Origin: Hymenobacter cavernae | GTDB lineage: Bacteria; Bacteroidota; Bacteroidia; Cytophagales; Hymenobacteraceae | DNA length: 64,000 nucleotides | NCBI RefSeq assembly: GCF_014641455.1 | Contig: NZ_BMHT01000001.1 | Location: 434,001 to 498,000, forward strand | Reading direction: 5' to 3' | In this document: positions 51,346 to 59,752 of the stretch, piece after piece | Numbering within the stretch: the stretch's first letter is position 1 | How the letters are laid out: every line of letters starts with the position of its first letter | Notes under the pieces: model-generated | What the model was told of the DNA's origin: nothing | What the model saw: the letters and a program-made list of their open reading frames with translations, nothing else | Databases searched by the model: none | Program-made: the position numbers and the translations under genes

Positions 51346-52482
51346 TCAGGAGGCCATTTTCAGGTAGCCAGCTACGCGCAATGATGTATCCACGAAGGTC
51401 ATGCGCGGGTTGGCATTTCGCTCGATGTGGTAGTGTGCGTCGTTGATTTCGCGGGTCAGCGGGTCGGCGTTGCGCAGCGTCACGAAGCGGCTAAAGCCCG
51501 TGATGAACTGCTGCTCAGCGGCGGGCAAGTGCGGCACAAACTGCGGATCGATGCCGAACAGCAGCACTTTGCGCAGCAAGCCCAAGGCATATTGCAGAAA
51601 CTCCTTCTGATTTTCGCGACCTAGCTTTTGAAACTCGTCGCTTTGGGCGAGCAGCTTATCCACTTTGTAGCCGTAGCAATGGCGCATCCACTCGGCGAAT
51701 AAGGTAAAATAGTCGTTATCGGCGGCAGCTTCGCGGGCGGTCAGGGCGGCACCTAGGTTGCCATCGGCGACTTGCGCCAGCTGACGTGCTTTCACTTCGG
51801 GCACTTTGTAGTGGTCGCGCAGGTAGTCGGCTATTTCCGTTTCGGCGAAGGCGCGCACTACTACCGGCTGCACGCGGCTCACGATGGTAGGCAGCAATTG
51901 CTCGGGCGCGTAGCTGACCAGCAGAAACACGGTAGCAGCCGGCGGCTCTTCCAGCAGCTTCAGCACGGCATTGGCGGCGGCCGGGTGCATCAGCTCGGGC
52001 AGCCAGATAATGACAATTTTGAACTGCCCTTCAAACGCCTTCAGCGAAACTAAACGCAGCAATTGCAGGCTTTCTTCTTTCGAGATGCTGCCTTGCTTGT
52101 TGTCGGCGCCGATGTGCTGCATCCAATCATTTAGGCCTTGATAAGGATTTTCGAGCACGAAGCTGCGCCAATCGGCTGCGAATTTGCTGCTCACGGCATC
52201 CTTGGGCACCTGCTTAGTCGTGGTAACGGGCAGAATGAAGTTCAGGTCGGGGTGAATGAGTTTGTCAATTTTCTGACAGCTAGGGCATTGCCCGCAAGAA
52301 TCGTCAGCTTCAGGGCCGCGGTTCTCGCAGTTCAGAAAGGTAGCATAGGCCAACGCCAGCGCTAGCGCCGCTGAGCCTTCTGCCCCGCGAAATAGCTGCG
52401 CGTGCGCCACATGCTGCCGCTGCACCGATTGAACGAGTAGTTTTTTGACGCTGGCTTGACCGGGTATTTCAGAAAATCGCAT
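51346..52482 (-). CDS. holB: DNA polymerase III subunit delta prime
   Basis: 378 residues of the clamp-loader AAA+ family. Features are FSEIPGQASVKKLLVQSVQR at the start, HAQLFRGAEGSAALALALAY in the nucleotide-loop region (degenerate Walker A, as expected for delta prime), a four-Cys zinc module (NCENRGPEADDSCGQCPSCQ), the SRC-like motif region LLVSYAPEQLLPTIVSRVQP and the helical collar domain at the C-terminus. ATG at 52482. It works with DnaX and HolA to load the sliding clamp. It stands alone. Confidence 0.93.
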   Translation of the reverse strand: MRFSEIPGQASVKKLLVQSVQRQHVAHAQLFRGAEGSAALALALAYATFLNCENRGPEADDSCGQCPSCQKIDKLIHPDLNFILPVTTTKQVPKDAVSSKFAADWRSFVLENPYQGLNDWMQHIGADNKQGSISKEESLQLLRLVSLKAFEGQFKIVIIWLPELMHPAAANAVLKLLEEPPAATVFLLVSYAPEQLLPTIVSRVQPVVVRAFAETEIADYLRDHYKVPEVKARQLAQVADGNLGAALTAREAAADNDYFTLFAEWMRHCYGYKVDKLLAQSDEFQKLGRENQKEFLQYALGLLRKVLLFGIDPQFVPHLPAAEQQFITGFSRFVTLRNADPLTREINDAHYHIERNANPRMTFVDTSLRVAGYLKMAS

Positions 52483-52503
52483 GAATCAAGTACCAAAAAG
52501 AAC

Positions 52504-52599
52504 GTCATGCTGAGCCTGTCGAAGCATCTCGCGTGCTGATGTTGCCAAAGTAATTTGATTACCATTGCACGCGAGATGCTTCCGCAGGCTCAGCATGAC
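52504..52599. repeat. REP-like inverted repeat (GTCATGCTGAGC family)
   Basis: Arms of 33 nt at 52504-52536 and 52567-52599 match at 31 positions, with a 30-nt centre. The arms begin GTCATGCTGAGCCTG and contain GAAGCATCTCGCGTGC. Sequences of the GTCATGCTGAGC type are, from general experience, common interspersed palindromes in Bacteroidota genomes. It lies between the stop of the GlmU-like gene and holB. Confidence 0.85.
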
Positions 52600-52608
52600 A
52601 CCCGTGTT

Positions 52609-53814
52609 TTACAAACTTTTCTCCCAAACTCGCTCGTCCTTCGTTTCCTCGAAGATGTGGGCCATAATAGCTTGCTCCGTAGCATCATAAGCTAGGTGCC
52701 GCCGCGCCATCACGCGCTCGGCTACTTCGGCTACTTTCGGGAGCTTGAAGGTTTCGAAGCCCGAAGCGCCACCCCAGCTGAACGACGGCACAAACGTGCG
52801 GGGGAAGCCAGCTCCAAAGATATTCGCGGCCACGCCTACAACGGTACCCGTGTTGAACATTGTATTGATGCCGCACTTGCTATGGTCGCCCATGAGCAGG
52901 CCACAGAATTGCAGGCCGGTGCTCACGAAGCGTTTGGCCGTGTGGCTCCAGATTTTGACGGGCGCGTAGTTGTTCTTCAGGTTCGAAGAATTCGTATCGG
53001 CACCTAGGTTGCACCACTCCCCGATGACGGAGTTGCCGAGGTAGCCGTCGTGGCCTTTGTTAGAAAAAGCAAAGAAGATTGTATTGGCTACTTCGCCACC
53101 GACTTTGCAATACGGCCCCACGGTATTGTCGCCGCGCATCCTGGCTCCGGCGTTGATATGCGCGCCCTCTCCCAGCGCCAGCGGGCCTTTCAGAATAGCG
53201 CCTTCGTGCACCTGGCTGTTCTTACCTAGGTAGATCGGGCCGTCTTCCGCATTCAGAATCGCCGCCCGAATCTTGACGCCTTCTTCAATAAAAATGTTCT
53301 CCGGCGCGTACACGATGGTATGCACATCGTTCACCGGCTGCGACTCCCGACCGCGCCGCAGCAACTCAAAATCGCGGCGAATCTCGGCGCCGTTGTGCAG
53401 GAACAGCTGCCACACCTGCCGAATAGCCAGCACCGGCTCGGCTACTTGTTTGGTAGCCGTGAAGCCATTCTGGATCAGTTCGGCTACGGCGGTGGCATCG
53501 GTCAGGTGGGCCGCCACCAGAAAGTTGTCGTCCATGAGCACCTCGCCGGGTTGCAGCGCCTGCACTTGGCGCGCCAGCAAGTCGTCGGGGCAAATAGCGC
53601 CATTGATCACCAGCGCCGGTCCATCAATTGGGCCGGTCGGGAATTTTGCTTGCAGGTAGTTTTCGGTGAGGTAACCAACTTCCGAACCGAGGCGATGCTG
53701 CCATTTTTCGGCAATGGTCAGGATGCCGCAACGCAACGCCGCTACTGGCCGCGTGAAGGTGAAAGGCAACAGATGCGGCCGAATAGCGGGGTCATCGAAT
53801 AGTAGAACGTGCAT
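52609..53814 (-). CDS. GlmU-like sugar nucleotidyltransferase with left-handed beta-helix
   Basis: 401 residues. The N-terminal half resembles a nucleotidyltransferase (MHVLLFDDPAIRPHLLPFTF, TRPVAALRCGILTIAEKWQ) but lacks the usual GxGTRM signature of GlmU. The C-terminal half is a hexapeptide-repeat beta-helix (AEDGPIYLGKNSQVHEGAIL, AGARMRGDNTVGPYCKVGG, GNSVIGEWCNLGADTNSSN). Proteins of this type are annotated as putative sugar nucleotidyltransferases in Bacteroidota, and their substrate is not known to me. Single gene, followed by a REP-like element. Confidence 0.85.
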   Translation of the reverse strand: MHVLLFDDPAIRPHLLPFTFTRPVAALRCGILTIAEKWQHRLGSEVGYLTENYLQAKFPTGPIDGPALVINGAICPDDLLARQVQALQPGEVLMDDNFLVAAHLTDATAVAELIQNGFTATKQVAEPVLAIRQVWQLFLHNGAEIRRDFELLRRGRESQPVNDVHTIVYAPENIFIEEGVKIRAAILNAEDGPIYLGKNSQVHEGAILKGPLALGEGAHINAGARMRGDNTVGPYCKVGGEVANTIFFAFSNKGHDGYLGNSVIGEWCNLGADTNSSNLKNNYAPVKIWSHTAKRFVSTGLQFCGLLMGDHSKCGINTMFNTGTVVGVAANIFGAGFPRTFVPSFSWGGASGFETFKLPKVAEVAERVMARRHLAYDATEQAIMAHIFEETKDERVWEKSL

Positions 53815-53891
53815 GGAAAAGCTGTTAGCTGGCAGCTAGTAGCTGTTAGCGGATAAAGCCAGGTAATGGAACAACCACAAAATTGGCAAAT

Positions 53892-53923
53892 AAAAAACTC
53901 CCGTCGGCGGGCCGGCGGGAGTT
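53892..53923 (-). terminator. Terminator after rpmE2
   Basis: AACTCCCGTCGG and CCGGCGGGAGTT form a stem (one G-T pair) followed by TTTTTT on the minus strand. Confidence 0.8.
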
Positions 53924-53984
53924 CTATAAGCTAGCTGTATTGGGAAGGCTAAGCACCAACGACGCAGCGCCCAACACCAAAAAA

Positions 53985-54230
53985 CTACTTCTTCTGGTAG
54001 CGGTTGCGGAATTTCTCCACGCGGCCAGCGGTGTCGATGAACACGTTTTTGCCGGTATAGAAGGGGTGCGACGCGCTGCTAACTTCCAATTTGATAACAG
54101 GATACGTCTTGCCGTCCTCCATCGTGATGGTCTCGTTAGAGGTCATCGTCGAGCGAGTGATAAATTTGAAGTCGCTCGACGTGTCCTGAAACACGACTTC
54201 GCGGTACTGGGGATGGATGTCTTTTCTCAT
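53985..54230 (-). CDS. rpmE2: 50S ribosomal protein L31 type B
   Basis: 81 residues from the ATG giving [20 protein letters not shown]. It lacks the four zinc cysteines of ordinary L31, which marks type B, and has [20 protein letters not shown] and [20 protein letters not shown]. The upstream frame runs in with no convincing start. A strong -7 element is 53 nt upstream. Paralogue of the zinc-containing form or the sole copy; the window does not tell. Confidence 0.95.
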   Translation of the reverse strand: MRKDIHPQYREVVFQDTSSDFKFITRSTMTSNETITMEDGKTYPVIKLEVSSASHPFYTGKNVFIDTAGRVEKFRNRYQKK

Positions 54231-54282
54231 GGTCAAATGCCGTTTATACCTTCGGTGCCTGCCGATTTTGCGGAAGGGACTG

Positions 54283-54290
54283 CAAAAGTA
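54283..54290 (-). promoter_or_regulatory. -7 element for rpmE2
   Basis: The minus strand reads TACTTTTG, an exact TAnnTTTG match, 53 nt before the start. No good -33 match. Confidence 0.6.
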
Positions 54291-54333
54291 CACGTTATAT
54301 ACGAAATCTAAAAATTGAGTTCCGCCTTTTCTC

Positions 54334-54371
54334 CGCAACCTAGGTCTGCTCCGGAACAGACCTAGGTTGCG
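54334..54371. repeat. Perfect palindromic hairpin made of two CCTAGGT motifs
   Basis: CGCAACCTAGGTCTG (54334-54348) is complementary to CAGACCTAGGTTGCG (54357-54371), with an 8-nt centre. Each arm carries a full AACCTAGGT copy. It lies between the divergent rpmE2 and rdgB genes, where no terminator would be expected. Confidence 0.85.
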
Positions 54372-54458
54372 CAGAGCAAGCCCCGAATTTTTTCGACTCG
54401 TACATTCGCGCACTCGGTCAAGCGACCAGCAATCAACCATTTAACAGTTCAACAATCC

Positions 54459-55040
54459 ATGCGCCTTTGTTTTGCCACCAATAACGAGCACAAGCTCGCC
54501 GAAGTGCGGCCGTTGCTGCCCGCTTCCGTCGAGCTGGTTAGCCTACAGGAAATCGGCTGCCACGAGGAGCTGCCCGAAACGCAGGAGACTTTGGCCGGCA
54601 ACGCCCGCCAGAAAGCTGAATATGTGTGGCAGCACTACGGCGTGCCTTGCTTCGCCGATGATACGGGCCTGGAAGTAGCGGCGCTCGATGGGGCGCCGGG
54701 CGTGTATTCGGCGCGCTACGCCGGCCCCCAACGCAGCGCCGCCGACAACGTTGCGAAGCTGCTACAGGAGCTACAAGGCGCTACCGACCGCAGGGCGCAG
54801 TTCCGCACCGTCATTGCCCTGATTCTAGGTGATAATCAGTACCACGAGTTCGACGGCGCCATCCTGGGCAGCATCACCGAGGAAGTGCACGGCGACGAAG
54901 GCTTCGGCTACGACCCCGTGTTCCGGCCGGAAGGCCACGCGCAGACGTTTGCCGAAATGACGCTGGAGCAGAAAAACACGATGAGCCACCGGGCGCGAGC
55001 CGTGGAGCAGCTGCTAAGTTTTCTGCAAAAGCTAGCCTAG
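54459..55040 (+). CDS. rdgB: dITP/XTP pyrophosphatase (RdgB/HAM1)
   Basis: 193 residues. It hydrolyses non-canonical purine triphosphates to keep them out of nucleic acids. The family start is CFATNNEHKLAEVRPLLP, followed by ETLAGNARQKAEYVWQHYG, FADDTGLEVAALDGAPGVYS, FRTVIALILG and DEGFGYDPVFRPEGHAQTFA. ATG start fits. No close partner gene. Confidence 0.95.
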   Translation: MRLCFATNNEHKLAEVRPLLPASVELVSLQEIGCHEELPETQETLAGNARQKAEYVWQHYGVPCFADDTGLEVAALDGAPGVYSARYAGPQRSAADNVAKLLQELQGATDRRAQFRTVIALILGDNQYHEFDGAILGSITEEVHGDEGFGYDPVFRPEGHAQTFAEMTLEQKNTMSHRARAVEQLLSFLQKLA

Positions 55041-55132
55041 GTAGCGCCGCAATTAAACAACGATTTCACCATGCTGAATGATTGTGCGGCCGCAAACTCT
55101 TGCAGTACTACTATTCTCTAGGGGGTAATTAC

Positions 55133-55140
55133 TAAATTTG
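55133..55140 (+). promoter_or_regulatory. -7 element for udk
   Basis: TAAATTTG, an exact TAnnTTTG match 39 nt before the chosen ATG. This supports the ATG at 55180 over an upstream frame start at 55138 that would lie on the promoter. Confidence 0.65.
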
Positions 55141-55179
55141 CACGGTTGGCCCCGCCGGTACGGGCTGCATTCTTACTCC

Positions 55180-55818
55180 ATGCAACATCCTTTCATCGTC
55201 GGTATCACGGGCGGCAGCGCCTCCGGCAAGACCACGTTTCTGCGCCGCTTGCTGGCTTCTTTTCCACCCGAGGAAATCTGTCTGATTTCGCAGGACAACT
55301 ACTATCACCCCCGCGAGACGCAGCAAGTCGACGTAAATGGCGTCACTAACTTCGACCTGCCTTCTTCCATCGACTCGGCCAGCTACGCGGCCGATGTGCT
55401 GCGCATCAGCCAGGGCCAAGAGGTGCGCCGCAAGGAGTACACCTTTAATAACCCCAACGTGCAGCCGAAAGACCTCGTGTTTTTCCCCGCGCCTATTGTA
55501 GTGGTGGAAGGCATCTTCGTCTTCTATTTTGAGGAAGTCGCTAAGCTGCTCGACCTCAAGGTGTATATCGATGCGCGGGAGCATGTGAAACTCCAGCGCC
55601 GCATCGTGCGCGACCGGGATGAGCGCGGCTACGACCTGGAAGATGTGCTTTACCGCTACACCAACCACGTAGCCCCGACGTACGAGAAGTACATCAAGCC
55701 CTTCAAGCACGACGCCGACATCATCATCCCCAACAATCATCACTTTGAGCGGGGGCTGGAAGTATTGGTTTCCTTCCTGCAAAGCAAAGTGACGGCCGGC
55801 AGGCAAGCCGCTGGCTAG
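55180..55818 (+). CDS. udk: Uridine kinase
   Basis: 212 residues from the ATG giving MQHPFIVGITGGSASGKTTF. It phosphorylates uridine (and cytidine) to the monophosphate in pyrimidine salvage. P-loop GGSASGKT is at 11-18; QDNYYHPRETQQVDVNGVTN and NFDLPSSIDS follow, with VVEGIFVFYF and RRIVRDRDERGYDLEDVLYR later. A longer antisense frame exists across the whole gene and is a shadow. Strong terminator follows. Confidence 0.95.
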   Translation: MQHPFIVGITGGSASGKTTFLRRLLASFPPEEICLISQDNYYHPRETQQVDVNGVTNFDLPSSIDSASYAADVLRISQGQEVRRKEYTFNNPNVQPKDLVFFPAPIVVVEGIFVFYFEEVAKLLDLKVYIDAREHVKLQRRIVRDRDERGYDLEDVLYRYTNHVAPTYEKYIKPFKHDADIIIPNNHHFERGLEVLVSFLQSKVTAGRQAAG

Positions 55819-55837
55819 AAAGCCAGGTTCAACCGCC

Positions 55838-55877
55838 AAAAAGAAGGGCCGCTCCTGGTTGAGCGGCCCTTCTTTTT
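55838..55877. terminator. Rho-independent terminator
   Basis: A perfect 17-bp stem (AAAAAGAAGGGCCGCTC with its complement) around a 6-nt loop and a T run, 19 nt after udk. Confidence 0.95.
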
Positions 55878-55928
55878 GGACCATACCTAGGTTAAAGAGA
55901 AGCGTCGACTAACCGAAGCACAAGAAAT

Positions 55929-55962
55929 TTGTTTTCCCGCCCGACGCAACTGGTTATATTTG
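55929..55962 (+). promoter_or_regulatory. Promoter before the small membrane protein and secDF
   Basis: TTG at 55929-55931 and TATATTTG at 55955-55962 (exact TAnnTTTG) with 23 nt between. The start codon at 55980 is 18 nt after the -7 element. Confidence 0.6.
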
Positions 55963-55979
55963 TAGCCATTGCTTCTCTG

Positions 55980-56345
55980 ATGCGGCTATTTAGTATTCCC
56001 GTTTTGCCCCGCTTGCGTTTTGCGCTGCTCACAGCCACGTTGCTGTTTGTGCTGTCGCTGAACCATCAGGCTGTTGCCACGCTGCGGGCACCAGCCGGCA
56101 AAACGACGCGCGTTGGCGAAACGCCGCGGGCCACCGTTGTCAAGCAAAAAGTAAGTTTTGAAGCCACGGCTACCCTAGGTCCGTGGCTGGTGCCCGCCGT
56201 TGATGCGTGGCTCCCGGAGGCCGAGCCGCTGCTGTGGCGTCGGCTGGCCAATCAGTATACGGCGCCGCGCCCCCGGCCCAGCGCCGTTCCGGATTTATTC
56301 CGTGCCCGCCTGCTGCTGGCGGCTCTTTCGCCGCACGCGCCCTAG
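55980..56345 (+). CDS. Small hypothetical membrane-anchored or exported protein
   Basis: 121 residues from the ATG giving MRLFSIPVLPRLRFALLTAT. One hydrophobic N-terminal segment (LLTATLLFVLSLNHQAVA) is either a signal peptide or anchor. The rest is Pro/Arg/Ala rich with PWLVPAVDAWLPEAEPLLWR and no known domain. A good promoter precedes it and it reads towards secDF (174 nt gap). Function unknown. Confidence 0.5.
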   Translation: MRLFSIPVLPRLRFALLTATLLFVLSLNHQAVATLRAPAGKTTRVGETPRATVVKQKVSFEATATLGPWLVPAVDAWLPEAEPLLWRRLANQYTAPRPRPSAVPDLFRARLLLAALSPHAP

Positions 56346-56519
56346 TTGATTTGCTGATTTTTTGATGTGCGCGGGCGCTGATTTTCGTGAATCAGCTGCT
56401 CCCGCCTTTATGGCGCTGCCAAATTAGGCTACCCTAAGGAACCTAGCCCATCAATAAATCATTATCCCGGCACATCAGCATCTTAACCCCCTTAGCACAT
56501 CAAAAAACCTTACTAACTA

Positions 56520-59516
56520 ATGCGTAATAAAGGACTTATTATTGCCCTCACCCTCATTGTGTCGGTGTTGTGCATTTACTTCCTCACCTTCACCTTCGTC
56601 TCGCGCGGGGTGCAGCAAAAGGCCGTGGTGTATGGCACGCGCAACGGCAAGCTCGACGAGCGCCTGCGTCAGCACTACCTCGATTCGGTATGGCGGGCGC
56701 CCGTGTTCGGCTCCTATACCTACCGCGACGTACGGCAGAGTGAGCTAGGCCTAGGTCTTGACCTGAAAGGCGGTATGCACGTAACGCTGGAAGTTTCGCC
56801 GGTGGAAATCGTGCGCGCTATGTCGGGCAACTCGAAAGACCCGGCATTTAACACGGCTCTGACGAAAGCGCAAGACCTTCAGAAGTCGAACCCTTCGACG
56901 CCTTTCACGGCGCTGTTTGCCCAGGCTTACAGCAGCGTATCGCCTGACGGCAAGCTAGCGCGCATCTTCGCTAACACAACCAACAAGAGCCGGGGCATCG
57001 ACATCAACTCAACGAACGCGAAAGTAATTGGTGCTATCGATAAGGAAGTGGAAGAAGCTATCGACCGCTCCTTCAACATTCTGCGCACCCGCGTCGACAA
57101 GTTCGGGGTAAATCAGCCCAACATTCAGCGCGTGAAAGGCACCGGCCGCATCCAGATCGAGCTGCCCGGTGTCGACAACCCTGACCGCGTGCGCAAGCTG
57201 CTCCAAGGCCAGGCTAAACTGGAGTTCTGGGAAGTATGGCGCCAAGACGAGTTCGGCCCCTTCCTGGCCCAGCTCGACCAAGCGCTGACTGCCAAAGAAG
57301 CTTCTGAAAAGACAACCGGCACTACTGCTGCTACGACAGCAACCGACACTACCAACGCTACGGCTGCAACGGGCGACTCAACTTCGCTGGCTAGCCAGCT
57401 TTCGAAGAAAGCACCGAAAGACTCGGCTGCCAAAGCAACCGCCGCTGCTAACAAGCAAGGCAGCCCTTTGGCTCGCCTGTTCACGATGCCCGGCACCCTA
57501 GGTGCCAACGTGCGCGACACCGCCCGCGTGAATGCTCTGATGGCCAGCCAGGAAGCCCGCGCCGTGTTGCCTCCGAACCTGACGTTCCTGTGGGACGTGA
57601 AGCCTAAGGTGATGGAAGGCCAGGAATATCTGGAGCTTTATGCGATTCGCAAGAGCCGCGAAGGTGCTGCCCCCATGGGTGGCGAAGTAGTGAGTGACGC
57701 CCGCCAGGACTACGACCAAGGTGGTCGCCCGGAGGTTTCGATGCAGATGAACCCGAGCGGTGCCCATAAGTGGCAGAAGCTGACCGGCGCCAACATTGGC
57801 CGTCAAATCGCCATTGTGCTTGATGACAACGTGTATTCAGCTCCTAACGTGCAGTCGGAAATTGCCGGCGGCAACTCCAGCATCTCGGGTAGCTTCTCTA
57901 TTGAAGAAGCGCAAGACCTGGCTAACGTACTGAAAGCCGGTAAGCTACCCGCTCCTACCCGCATTGTGGAAGAAGCCGTAGTTGGTCCGTCGCTGGGCCA
58001 GGAAGCCATCAACCAGGGGTTGTATTCTTCGTTGGCTGGTCTGGTTATCATCATGATCTTCATGGCTTTGTATTATGGCAAAGCTGGTCTGGTGGCCGAC
58101 GTGGCGCTGTTGTTCAACATGTTCCTGATTCTGGGTGTGCTGGCGCAGTTTGGCACGGCTCTCACGCTGCCGGGCATTGCCGGTATGGTGCTCACCATCG
58201 GCATGTCGGTGGATGCTAACGTGTTGATCTTCGAGCGTATCCGGGAAGAGTTGAACCACGGCCTAGGTGTGAAAGACGCCATCAACAAGGGTTATGCCCG
58301 CGCCTTCACCGCCATCTTCGACTCAAACGTGACGACGATGCTTATCGCCATTATCCTGGGCTTCTTCGGTACGGGTCCGGTGCAGAGCTTCGCCATCACC
58401 CTAGGTATTGGCGTTCTGACCTCATTCCTGTCGGCCGTGTACGTGTCGCGCCTCATCATTGAGTGGCTCACGAAGGGCAAGGAAACCACGAGCATCTCGT
58501 TCAGCACGCCGCTTTCGCGCGGTCTGTTCCAGAACCTGAACTTCGATATCGTAGGCAAGCGCAAGATTGCTTACGTCTTCTCGGCAGCCGTTATCGTGCT
58601 CGGCTTCGTGCTGATGGCCGTGCAAGGTGGCCCGAACCTAGGTGTCGACTTCCGCGGCGGCCGCAGCTACGTAGTCGATTTCAACAAAGCTGAAGTTGCG
58701 TCTGACGTACGCGAGTCGTTGGCTGATGACTTCAAAGGTGCTGGCACAGAGGTAAAAACCTTCGGTGCGCCGAACCGCCTGCGCATCACAACCGGCTACC
58801 TGGCTGAGGATGAAAGCGTAACGGCTGACAAGCAAGTTGAGCAAGCCCTGCTAACCGGCCTGAAGCAGTACGGCGCCGACAACCCGCAGATCCGCAGCAC
58901 CTCGAAAGTAGGCGCTACCATCGCCGACGACATCAAGAAGACTTCCGTGTTGAGCCTGGCTCTCACACTGCTTGGCATCTTCGTGTACGTATTGTTCCGC
59001 TTCGAAAAGTGGCAGTACTCGATGGCGGCGGTTATTGCGCTGTTCCACGATGCGCTGCTGGTAATTGCGGCCTTCCCGATTGCCCGTCTGTTTGGTTTGA
59101 ACTACGAAATGGACCAGGTATTCGTGGCCGCTGTGCTGACGGTTATCGGTCTGTCGATGAACGACACGGTGGTTATCTACGACCGTATTCGTGAGTATCT
59201 GCGCGAAAACCCCAACCTGACGTTTGCGCAGGTGGTGAACCCGGCGCTGAACAGCACGTTCTCCCGCACCATGATTACGTTCACGACCGTGTTCCTGGTC
59301 GTGCTCGTACTCTACATCTTCGGTGGTGAAACGTTGCGTTCGTTCTCGTTCTCGATGCTCATCGGTATCATCTTCGGCACGTATTCGTCGCTGTTCATCG
59401 CTACGCCGATCATCCTCGACACCTACGGTCGCAAGGAAGCGCGTGAGCGGGGCACGACAGCTAGCACTACTATCACCGACGCCGAAGCGCCCAAGCTGTC
59501 GACGGCAGTGAAGTAA
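56520..59516 (+). CDS. secDF: Fused protein translocase subunit SecDF
   Basis: 998 residues joining SecD and SecF, which use the proton gradient to assist Sec export. SecD part: first helix (GLIIALTLIVSVLCIYFLTF), LGLGLDLKGGMHVTLEV, P1 domain, and the SecD membrane block with GMSVDANVLIFERIREEL near residue 560. SecF part: LGVDFRGGRSYVVDF, then QVFVAAVLTVIGLSMNDTVV and IYDRIREYLRENP. An Ala/Thr/Ser/Lys-rich insert (about residues 260-325) interrupts the periplasmic P1 domain. The fused form is usual in Bacteroidota. The final 20 residues are hydrophilic. Confidence 0.97.
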   Translation: MRNKGLIIALTLIVSVLCIYFLTFTFVSRGVQQKAVVYGTRNGKLDERLRQHYLDSVWRAPVFGSYTYRDVRQSELGLGLDLKGGMHVTLEVSPVEIVRAMSGNSKDPAFNTALTKAQDLQKSNPSTPFTALFAQAYSSVSPDGKLARIFANTTNKSRGIDINSTNAKVIGAIDKEVEEAIDRSFNILRTRVDKFGVNQPNIQRVKGTGRIQIELPGVDNPDRVRKLLQGQAKLEFWEVWRQDEFGPFLAQLDQALTAKEASEKTTGTTAATTATDTTNATAATGDSTSLASQLSKKAPKDSAAKATAAANKQGSPLARLFTMPGTLGANVRDTARVNALMASQEARAVLPPNLTFLWDVKPKVMEGQEYLELYAIRKSREGAAPMGGEVVSDARQDYDQGGRPEVSMQMNPSGAHKWQKLTGANIGRQIAIVLDDNVYSAPNVQSEIAGGNSSISGSFSIEEAQDLANVLKAGKLPAPTRIVEEAVVGPSLGQEAINQGLYSSLAGLVIIMIFMALYYGKAGLVADVALLFNMFLILGVLAQFGTALTLPGIAGMVLTIGMSVDANVLIFERIREELNHGLGVKDAINKGYARAFTAIFDSNVTTMLIAIILGFFGTGPVQSFAITLGIGVLTSFLSAVYVSRLIIEWLTKGKETTSISFSTPLSRGLFQNLNFDIVGKRKIAYVFSAAVIVLGFVLMAVQGGPNLGVDFRGGRSYVVDFNKAEVASDVRESLADDFKGAGTEVKTFGAPNRLRITTGYLAEDESVTADKQVEQALLTGLKQYGADNPQIRSTSKVGATIADDIKKTSVLSLALTLLGIFVYVLFRFEKWQYSMAAVIALFHDALLVIAAFPIARLFGLNYEMDQVFVAAVLTVIGLSMNDTVVIYDRIREYLRENPNLTFAQVVNPALNSTFSRTMITFTTVFLVVLVLYIFGGETLRSFSFSMLIGIIFGTYSSLFIATPIILDTYGRKEARERGTTASTTITDAEAPKLSTAVK

Positions 59517-59536
59517 GACCTAGGTTTTTCAATTCC

Positions 59537-59571
59537 AAAAAAGCCCGCCTAGTAGCCAGGCGGGCTTTTTT
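59537..59571 (+). terminator. Rho-independent terminator
   Basis: AAAAAAGCCCGCCT and AGGCGGGCTTTTTT form a perfect stem around a 7-nt loop, 20 nt after secDF. Confidence 0.95.
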
Positions 59572-59583
59572 GTGCCGTTTGCG

Positions 59584-59662
59584 GTAGGAACGCGCCACCT
59601 AGGTAGGCTAGGTAGCAGCCAGTAAGTATGCAGGCGACGAACGCGCCGTGGCGCGTTCTTAC
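59584..59662. repeat. REP-like inverted repeat (GTAGGAACGCGCCAC)
   Basis: Arms 59584-59598 and 59648-59662 match at 14 of 15 positions. The right part contains a second, tight hairpin (AACGCGCC-GT-GGCGCGTT). The centre holds CCTAGGTAGGCTAGGTAG. It resembles the 20084 element in having GTA/TAC ends and GCG-rich arms. Confidence 0.65.
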
Positions 59663-59752
59663 ATTCTTCCGAAAAATTAGCTACTTTTTTCTTCGCTACA
59701 GGCAACCCTTTTTCAAAGCCTTCCGAGTTGTCAGATGTAACCTCCGAAGCCC

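Noticed and set aside
55132..55884. 250-residue frame opposite udk
   Set aside because: It covers the whole udk gene in antisense, and udk has clear family motifs, promoter and terminator.
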